Assembly: GCA_030867875.1 (NCBI GenBank)
Contig: JAOWCC010000577.1
Location: 144,266,344-144,330,343, forward strand
DNA length: 64,000 nt
Direction: 5' to 3'
DNA from: Actinernus sp. WN-2022
Taxonomy: Eukaryota; Cnidaria; Anthozoa; Actiniaria; Actinernidae
The notes under the pieces are model-generated. The model was not told where the DNA came from. It did not search any database and was given only the letters and a program-made list of their open reading frames with translations. Of this stretch, positions 57,275 through 64,000 are shown in pieces. Made by a program: the position numbers and the translations under genes. How positions within the stretch are numbered: position 1 is the stretch's first letter; each line of letters begins with the position of its first letter.

Positions 57275-57439
57275 CAGGATCCTGTCCAAGTTTTCCACCA
57301 GGGATCTAGGTACTCTTCTGTTTGAGTATGAGAGCCATATTTAAGAGAATTTATATTCATGTCACCAAGGATGTAAACATCATAGCTATTTTGGTTAAGA
57401 TTCTTCATTTGGTTGTCAAGTTGTTCTGTCAATTACTAT

Positions 57440-57862
57440 ATGTTTTTTTTCCTGCAAAAGTGTGTCGGCGAATTTGGAAATTCTAAAAAGAGAGCTCTTG
57501 ACGCATATCTACTCGGACTATGTTTTCGCTTTTTCACGAAGAGCATGATAACTTTTGAACTAAATCGAATTTTGAAATTCCCCGACACTCTTTTGTAATA
57601 CGATTCCTCTGAAATGCGACAAAGCAAACAGATTTAAAACAATTAAAATATTTTCGGAGCCGGAGCTTCTGAAAGCCATCTCACTAGATCGGAGAAACGG
57701 GATCGCGGAAAATTCGAGATTTTCAAAGAATTAAAAAAATATATATATATTCTTGTAGCCAATTTTATAAGCTTTAAAATGATACATGGATGATTTATTT
57801 ACGATGTTTCCTCGAGGCGCTACATAATTTAGACTGGAAACGCACCCTGAAGGGTAACCTTA
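57440..57862 (-). mobile_element. Partial relative of element B
   Basis: Matches the complement of 41403-41830 (ACCCTGAAGG end, GGCGCTACATAATTTAGACTGG, CCTCTGAAATGCGACAAAGC), with TTAA at 57860-57863 after the terminal GGTTAC-type end. Only the left 420 bases of the B family are present. It abuts the upstream break of the LINE. Confidence 0.8.
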
Positions 57863-59808
57863 ATCGGTCGAGTGAGACTAAACCGAGTTAACCCATATTT
57901 GGAATCAAATCAGGCCTGGTGCCCTGGTCTCAAATCTGTAAGTTCGAACGTGGTGGAGTTTTATCTGAGAAAAATATCCGAAGTTCTGCCCTTTCATCGC
58001 CAATAATAGAACACGATTATCTTGATAGAAAGGCTCGACTAACTGCTTCAGTTGTGAGGGACATCAGTTCTGGATGAGATGAGATAATTACGGAGAAATT
58101 GACGAAGAAGGTATGTATGTGTCATGTAAAGTCTAAAGATGTAAGTTCATGCACTACGCTGAAAAACACACTCAACCTAAGTTTTTCTTGTAGTTTGCTA
58201 ATTCTGCTCCAATTTCATCGACGACATTGCCGAGTTACATTGCTAGGAACTATTTTTAAACATAAAATGGGGCATAACGTTCTTCAAATGTGCGTGTTTA
58301 ATAGATGCTCGGTTGAATCACACTTTACTGCACCATCAATCGAATTGAAACTACAGTATGTTGCCCTAATTCCGGCCGGTTTTTGCATTTATCATTATAA
58401 CTTACGTTAGAATAAAAGCATCGATCAGGTAATTTCCCACGAGATTAGCTTATTCCTTCATTAACCCTATTGCAAAGTTTTGATTCGTTTTTCTTCACGA
58501 TTTAACCAAGTTATTTCTAAAAATATTGTTCAAATTGATTGCCCTAATTCCGGTAGGGTTGCCCTAATTCCAGCCGATAAGAATAAAGATGTGTACTTGA
58601 CGTTTTGGCGATATTTTTTCGGCTTATTTCAACTAGAAACTCCTGTGGCTGCTTGTTGAGGTATTTGAGATGAAAAATATGAATAAGGATCCCTGTAGTG
58701 TATTACAACATCTGCGCCCAACGATGACAACTGCGCCCACGATGACAACTGCTGACTTGTTCGCTCAATCGTCCATAAAAAAACTGTTGATCATCTTTGG
58801 ATATTGCAAAATGGTTCGCAATCACTTTGAATGCATTCGAGAAGGACTGTCATGAATTTCAGATACGCCCACCTGTTTTCTATGACCCTCAGTGTAACGA
58901 GAGTACGGCAATAAACACGATAAAAACGCTTGTTTACAGTTTAGTATGGGCTCCAAAATTAGAAACCATACCGCCATGCCGGAATTAGACACACCAAACT
59001 GAAATACAGGCGGACTTTTAATTGAAGTTGCACTCCGTAATTTGAAACCATTTAGACTAATTTTTTCCTCTCAGAACTAAGGTAATCTTTAGAGTTTCAT
59101 CTATGCTAAAAATCAACATTTAACATACCCTACTTTGTGAGAAAACGCTTCTGTTGCTTTATTACCTAATTCAAAGTGCAGTCAAAAGACACACTTGGAG
59201 AAATTGAGACTCGACTTACCTTTACAAAAGCCTGGATTTTCCCGCCTAAAAAGACGACAGAAAGCCCACAACAATGGTTTACGAAAGCAAACTAATCAAT
59301 AATTTATCTGATTGTGTTGTTAGTTATTTTTTCTCAGATTTTCTCCAGTACATCTTAAAAACATATTCTGCTATTCTGAGTAGTTATTTTTGTCTTTTTT
59401 TCATTGGAAAATTTGTAATTCGAGGATTGAAAGTGCCACTTTTAGTAAGGCATGGTCTGATCCACTAGCAACAGTTGATTCCATCTTGTTTGCATTTCTA
59501 AAAACATCTAGTGCATATACTTGCATTTGTGTACAAGCCTAACTTCCACCTCTGATTAAAAAATGATCTGAAAGCCATCAATGTCTTCAATATATTAAAA
59601 ATGCTGAGTGGAGTTGCAAACTAAACTGAGCCAACTTGCCCTGTAATTATAGATTTTGGGTCATGTAACATATACATGTGTGGTGCATCAGTGATTTGAT
59701 GCTATGACAGAACACATAACCTACATTGTACGTATGCGTTTTGAAATATAGTACTTATTTTAAAATTCTGCCAATAGCCTACATGTACTGTCATAGCTGA
59801 CGATGTTG
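57863..59808. other. Unrecognised DNA with repeated TTGCCCTAATTCCGG
   Basis: TTGCCCTAATTCCGG or a close variant occurs at about 58361, 58542 and 58560, and TGCCGGAATTAG inverted at about 58976. A 103-codon frame at 58099-58410 has no recognised motif. No gene could be assembled. Confidence 0.4.
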
Positions 59809-59978
59809 GTAGTTTTTGGAAGAAGACTGTGGCTGCAGCCGAGGGTATTTTCTGAATGGCCACCATCTTCGCCAAGCTGGACACTTGCACCCAGATCGTA
59901 TCTCACAGCTTGGCCAAGATGGCAACCATTCAAAAATATCCCTGGCCACAGCCCGATCCTCTTGTAAAAACTACCAAT
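59809..59978. mobile_element. Imperfect inverted-repeat element, GGTAGTTTTT ends
   Basis: GGTAGTTTTTGGAAGAAGAC pairs with a 59945-59976 arm ending TTGTAAAAACTACC; inner pairs are ACTGTGGC/GCCACAG, GAATGGCCACCATCTT and GATGGCAACCATTC, and CCAAGCTG/CAGCTTGG. MITE-like. Confidence 0.6.
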
Positions 59979-60295
59979 ACCACGAGGTATGCAGGCTACT
60001 CTGCCAAGAACACAAGAAATATGCACAAGATTAACAGTGAAATGCTTCCAATCACTGTTTCTCAAGCATGCAATATATGTATCGTTTTGTTATTAAGGAA
60101 AGAAAATTCCATTTCTTGGCAGGATTAATATATTATATTAAGATAACCTAGCTGCCATCGATTGACAAATTCATCATCTGATTGGATAGCCAGGTGCCAT
60201 CTTTCAATCAATAGTCAACCGAGCATGTACTGCCGAAAAAAATATTCACAGTTCTCTCTATCGCAGGGAAGATAAATACTGGACAGTGCTCAATA

Positions 60296-60789
60296 TTAAA
60301 GTGCATATAAGCCCTGGCCAATTATGCTTTTTTTTAAAGCTTGACCTTAAAAGGTAGAGAAAATGTTTTCATTATTTTTTTAGCGACTAAACTTCCAAAT
60401 GTATAATCATTTCTGCGCACCTTCGGGGACTAGGACGAGAATAAAACGTGACGTCATCAACAGAACTTGTCTCTTCGCGGGTTTAAAACATTGGATAATG
60501 TTGTGCTGAATGTTTCGGAGAGCCTTATTCGGCAAGGCCTTTCATGCAATGGCGCATCGAGCATGTTCTGTTGATGATGTCAAACTAGACCCAGTGCCAA
60601 ATTTGTAAAGCGCTCTAGTGCGCTTGATTTTCATCCACAGGCAATGCAAGACACATTTTTGGACAACTTTGAATGGCCAATACACCATGACAAATAAATC
60701 AAATCAACTTTTTAGTCTGGAATCCTTCATCTATGGCCTCTAGTCCCTTTGTAAGAAATATAATTATCTAGGGCTTATATGCACTTCAA
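60296..60789. mobile_element. 494-bp element with TTAAAGTGCATATAAGCCCT ends
   Basis: The 20-bp TIR at 60296-60315 is inverted at 60770-60789 with one mismatch. Same terminus as 14690-15403. The interior differs and has no gene. Confidence 0.7.
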
Positions 60790-60986
60790 GGTTTTAGACT
60801 GGTTGCCCAAAGGTCTGGTTGAATCCCTTTCTCCATTTTGTTTTGAGTGTGCAAATTTAAACAAGTTCAAAACTAACTTAAAAAAGAACCCCACCACAAG
60901 AAAGACCACATGGAAATTATTATGTTACTGAGTTTGAAGTTATTTGAGTAAATAAAAACTGAATAGGAAGTGTTTGAAAATTGGTG

Positions 60987-61017
60987 GGATGGCATCCCCC
61001 CCCCCCCCCCCCCCTCC
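60987..61017 (+). repeat. Poly-C tract
   Basis: More than 20 C in a row, then CTCCCC. Length in the assembly may be unreliable. Confidence 0.85.
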
Positions 61018-62370
61018 CCAGAAAAACAACAACAATGCATACTGAACTCTCTTATTTGTATGATTTTTAAATGCTTGCTACTCAGTTCTTATTTACTCTC
61101 ACATCTTTGAACTTGTTAAACTTGCTAATTTCTATGTAATCTTCCTTGTGGTGGGTTTCATTTAAAAATAATAAGTAGTTAACCCATTCATGCCCACAGA
61201 CGGAATTTTCTGTATTTTACTGGTTACTTGATTTGGGGGTTTCAGTCTGACAGAGTTTAATCGAGACTAAATGTAATTTAGGCATGGTTAAAGAACCAGC
61301 GACTACTGGGGGCCCTGTTTTTGCTCGCGCGGCCCTGGGGCTCGCATCCGGGACTTGCGCTTTGTGTTGTTGTCTTGATCGTGGCTCGGTTTCCCGCTTG
61401 TCAGGTTCACGTCGCTGTGATCGCTCGCGGTTTTGTGATTGGGGCTCTCCATGTTTGCTGCTTGGAAGTGCGTCTTTCAAAGTGTTTCTTCAGGATTCGA
61501 GCTTCACCAAGACGTCTCCAGGATAATCTCTTCACTTCAGAAACTCACAAGTCGGAAACATCGGATTCATCAAGCTCATTGGAGGCATTTTAAAATCAGA
61601 TAAGCGTTGTGTTTTCCAACTGTGTTTTTGCTTGGGAAGTTCGCTCTCTTATGTCGCTTAATATGACTAGGAGTTGTACAGATTGCATGGTTGATTTTAT
61701 GTTGTTCTGTTCTGTTTGGTATACTGCCAACCGCATTAGGGTTTTGTGTCACTTTGCTCGCCATCTCCCTCGTCTGGTAGAGATAGTCGTATTGCTTCAT
61801 TTGCATGAAGACTTTGAAGTCAACACATTTGGCATTTGCTGCAGGAAACGCTACGATGAAAGTTTGAAACGTCAAACGAAGTACTGCTCTTTGGACTCCA
61901 TATTGTTTCAAGAGAATTTGTCGTGCTCTCTTTAAACTGGCCACTTGAGAGCCCACTTTATGGCCTATAATGTGCTGGCATTTCTGCCATTCATGTACCC
62001 TCGAGCTCTTGCGACTTTCAGAGATTAATCGAGAGCAACGTAGCTGCAGTCACTTCGCCTGGCTCTTGGCGGGTCTCGGCATAAAATAGTATCTCATCGT
62101 GCCCATATACGGTTTCTTGGTTGCCCTCAAAGCAGATCTTTGGCAATAGTTGCAAGCAAAATTCCAGTTCGATCTGTGGACTGGCCGGGTTCTGCCTTTA
62201 TCAGCCCTTTGTTCGGGTGCCGTTAATTTTGAGAAGCAATTTCTATACTGTTCATCAAGCTAAGTTGATTGTAGCTTTTCTTTCGCAACGGTCATAATTT
62301 ATCTGCCTATACTGGTTTGTGTCATAGCGGATTTATTCTTTACTGCAAGAAATTTCGTTGTATTTCCAAG
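61018..62370. other. Unrecognised, relatively GC-rich island at 61290-61450
   Basis: Overlapping 80-90 codon frames on both strands at 61217-61593 and 108-126 codons at 61576-61956 have no motif I recognise. The local GC rise could reflect a promoter or the 5' part of a repeat. Confidence 0.35.
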
Positions 62371-62770
62371 ATATGATGCTACTTATTCGCAGTGCTCCTA
62401 AGTTTAGTGGGTTAGAACTCTTTGTGGATTACTGCTGATAATTCATTCTTCCCTCATAAATAAAATAAACAAATTGTGCTCTAGTTACCAGGGCTTTATT
62501 CATTCGCAGCGGCTTCGGTTTAAGTTTAGCTGGTTCTTTCAAAGTGGATTATTGCACGCAATTTCATCTTATTAACTCAATACATGCAAATCGCGCATTT
62601 CTCAGTCGCAGTACTCATGTAAGTTAGTGGATTTATCGCAGGCAAATTTGACTTGGTGTCTCCTGCTATCTTGGTTTCGTAATCGCAGTGGCTTATAGGT
62701 TTGGCCGGTTTCCCCCTAGATGGTTTTATTACAGGCAAATTCAGCATTCTTCATGTCGAGGCTAATGTGT
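62371..62770 (+). repeat. Degenerate tandem repeat of about 70-115 bp, four copies
   Basis: TCGCAGTG-type starts at about 62378, 62505, 62607 and 62680 are each followed by TTTAGTGGG/TTTAGCTGG/TTAGTGG/TTTGGCCGG and then GGATTA-TGCAGGCAAATTC-like text. Strongly diverged. Confidence 0.45.
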
Positions 62771-64000
62771 GGTACACATACTTCGGTTTGTTTTCTGCTT
62801 TCTAGGTGGACTTAGTTGTCTTGTGTAGCTTCATCATGAATTTTTTGGGGGATTTATATACTTTACAGGTTGCTCATTCTTTACAGGTACTGTAGTTTCT
62901 GCCATTCTCTGCACTTACTGAACAGGAGTTATTGTAACAATTATCATTCAACTGTCATTTTGCAGGTGCTATACTTTCTGGCCTCTGTATCCTGTTGGAT
63001 TGAGGCTGGTTTGAGTTGTGCAGATTCGATCCAGTGATATATTTCATGTGCAGGTCATGCATTAGGTGTCTTCCTCATTGGCTCGGGGAGTTTTATGTTT
63101 GCTCCATGGATCAGGTTTGTTGTCCGGTGGACTGACTGCAGTTTCTTGGCCTAGATGGCTTTTGAGTTGTAGATTGCCTAGTACCCCCAAGGCAGGACCC
63201 CATGCTTGTTCTGTTGGTCAGTGATCTCCCAAGAATCTACATGGCACAACCTGATGCAGATGTTGAAGGCCTCTACTCATTTCATGGCCTATCAAGCAGC
63301 TTGCTGCTTCCTAGGCAGGATTGTCCAAATTCTATGTTCCAGATCCAGTGGCACTGGTCTAGTGATGTACATCAATCTAACCCTGAACATCTGGCTACGG
63401 AAGCAGAAGCTAGAAAGACCTTGGTTGAAGTATCTTAGATAATTCAGATTGGGAAGGTTGGAGTTGGGCTTGTTCCAGTCGTCAAGTATTCTTCAGGATT
63501 GCCAGTCTCTTTGCTGTCTTGCATTGGATGAAGTTCTACTACTTATTTAGCAGCTTTGGCATGGGCTGGCAAGTTTGGCAATCCATTTATCAGCCTACGC
63601 CATTGAACAATTCTCCTCCGGTCAGTTTAATTGTTCCTGTAATTTACATAGTTTTGTGCTACTGAGTTGGACGTTTTGTGCCCCACTTTCAGTTTTGCTT
63701 GCTGACAGGCACTTCAATGGTACAATGCTGCTTGGTCAGCATGGGTCCAAGCCTCAACAATTCACTTGGTTGTATGTGCTTCGGTAAATCCACATTTAGT
63801 ATGATTTATGGTCTTAGGGGCTAAGGACATTCTTTGGAGGTATCACCAGTCGGATATATCGTGCTCTCACATTTAGCTTGTCTTCTGTTTGGTAAGTGCC
63901 ATTGGGTCAGCACAGGTCCAAACTTAACTGTTTACATCTGCAAAGTGTGGTGCTTGGAGGATTCAGGTTTCATCTTGGGATACCAGGCTCCCTGTAAATC
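62771..64000. other. Unrecognised DNA to the window end
   Basis: Two overlapping 78-codon frames at 63202-63442 cover the same DNA in different phases; neither has a motif I recognise. No RNA gene or repeat is clear. Confidence 0.35.

Larger units (their letters stand above)
52168..57303. mobile_element. 5.1-kb element F in the LINE endonuclease, TSD AT, 29-bp TIR
   Basis: TIR CCCTGGTGGAAAACCTGGAC continuing to GATCCTG at 52168-52196 is inverted at 57275-57303 with one mismatch. AT lies on each side (52166-52167, 57304-57305). Removing F with one AT rejoins EYLD to MIYSNN in frame; removing it without the AT shifts the frame. Both ends carry large GGATCC arrays. The middle 3.1 kb has no transposase I recognise. 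A 2-bp AT duplication has been described for ISL2EU-type elements; assignment is tentative. Confidence 0.85.
50310..57430 (-). pseudogene. APE-type LINE, dead, interrupted by elements G and F
   Basis: On the minus strand from 57430: endonuclease block YILGDMNINSLKYG, break at element F, then MIYSNNLLPIITKPTRIT, TLIDHIYTNS and GLSDHLPVF (52160-52010), the C-terminal half of an APE endonuclease. Next come a linker, then reverse transcriptase motifs YQFGFCKDHSTEQAI and FLNFSKAFDTVDHNI (51100-50945), a break at element G, then LLSKLNKYGIRGFPNNW, a damaged GVPQGSTLGP region, and FRLFADDTNIFYSS (near 50410). The catalytic FADD is intact, but frameshifts occur. The 3' part is missing beyond about 50310, which is unusual because LINEs normally lose their 5' end. 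CR1/L2/jockey-type order. Confidence 0.8.

Noticed and set aside
52168..57303. F as a Tc1/mariner element
   Set aside because: The duplicated dinucleotide is AT rather than TA (the frame of the interrupted LINE fixes this), and no mariner-type transposase is present.
61217..61956. Overlapping frames in the GC-richer patch
   Set aside because: Open frames in several phases and on both strands over the same DNA, with no conserved motif or splice pattern.

Overview
The window reads as animal nuclear DNA, most likely from a cnidarian (a stony coral or close relative). It is AT-rich, has no operon-like gene packing, and carries LINE remnants, tRNA-derived repeats, many fold-back elements and several satellite arrays. 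The species guess is an inference from repeat style and no search was run. I find no convincing host gene with conserved exons. The only long, intact protein-coding gene belongs to a transposon.

Layout. 1-9 kb: a 31-bp perfect hairpin, relics of two satellite monomers side by side, a tRNA-related dimer with 13-bp target-site duplications (TSDs), a 587-bp palindrome between TTAA sites, a 76-bp satellite (21 units), a CATGGAAAAA minisatellite and three LINE tails. 9-20 kb: a 2-kb decayed 26-bp minisatellite and a dense series of MITE-like palindromes. 20-27 kb: mostly unrecognised single-copy-looking DNA. 27-38 kb: LINE 3' ends, a 53-bp satellite (about 32 units), more palindromes and a local duplication.

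38.8-49.4 kb is the main result, a transposon nest that can be read base by base. A MULE-like short element (called C; 9-bp TSD GGGCAGGTC at 39925 and 49410) has been opened by two TTAA-type elements (A and B) lying end to end on a shared TTAA, and by a 6.4-kb transposon D. An uninterrupted copy of C at 18576-18911 serves as the empty-site reference. D carries imperfect terminal inverted repeats (TIRs) and one 1563-residue protein: two zinc-finger-like modules, an RNase-H-like DDE core, a complete FEN1/XPG-type nuclease domain and a C-terminal eight-cysteine motif. I infer an Academ-type transposase of the XPG-bearing group. A 5' exon and an AATAAA signal complete the gene.

50.3-57.4 kb is a decayed APE-type LINE on the minus strand, broken by two dated insertions. 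G is 307 bp with TSD GTATGTT. F is 5136 bp with TSD AT and a 29-bp TIR. Removing each insertion plus one TSD copy restores the LINE reading frame. F has large subterminal arrays of GGATCC palindromes at both ends. 57.4-64 kb holds a partial relative of element B, two more inverted-repeat elements, a poly-C run and otherwise unrecognised sequence.
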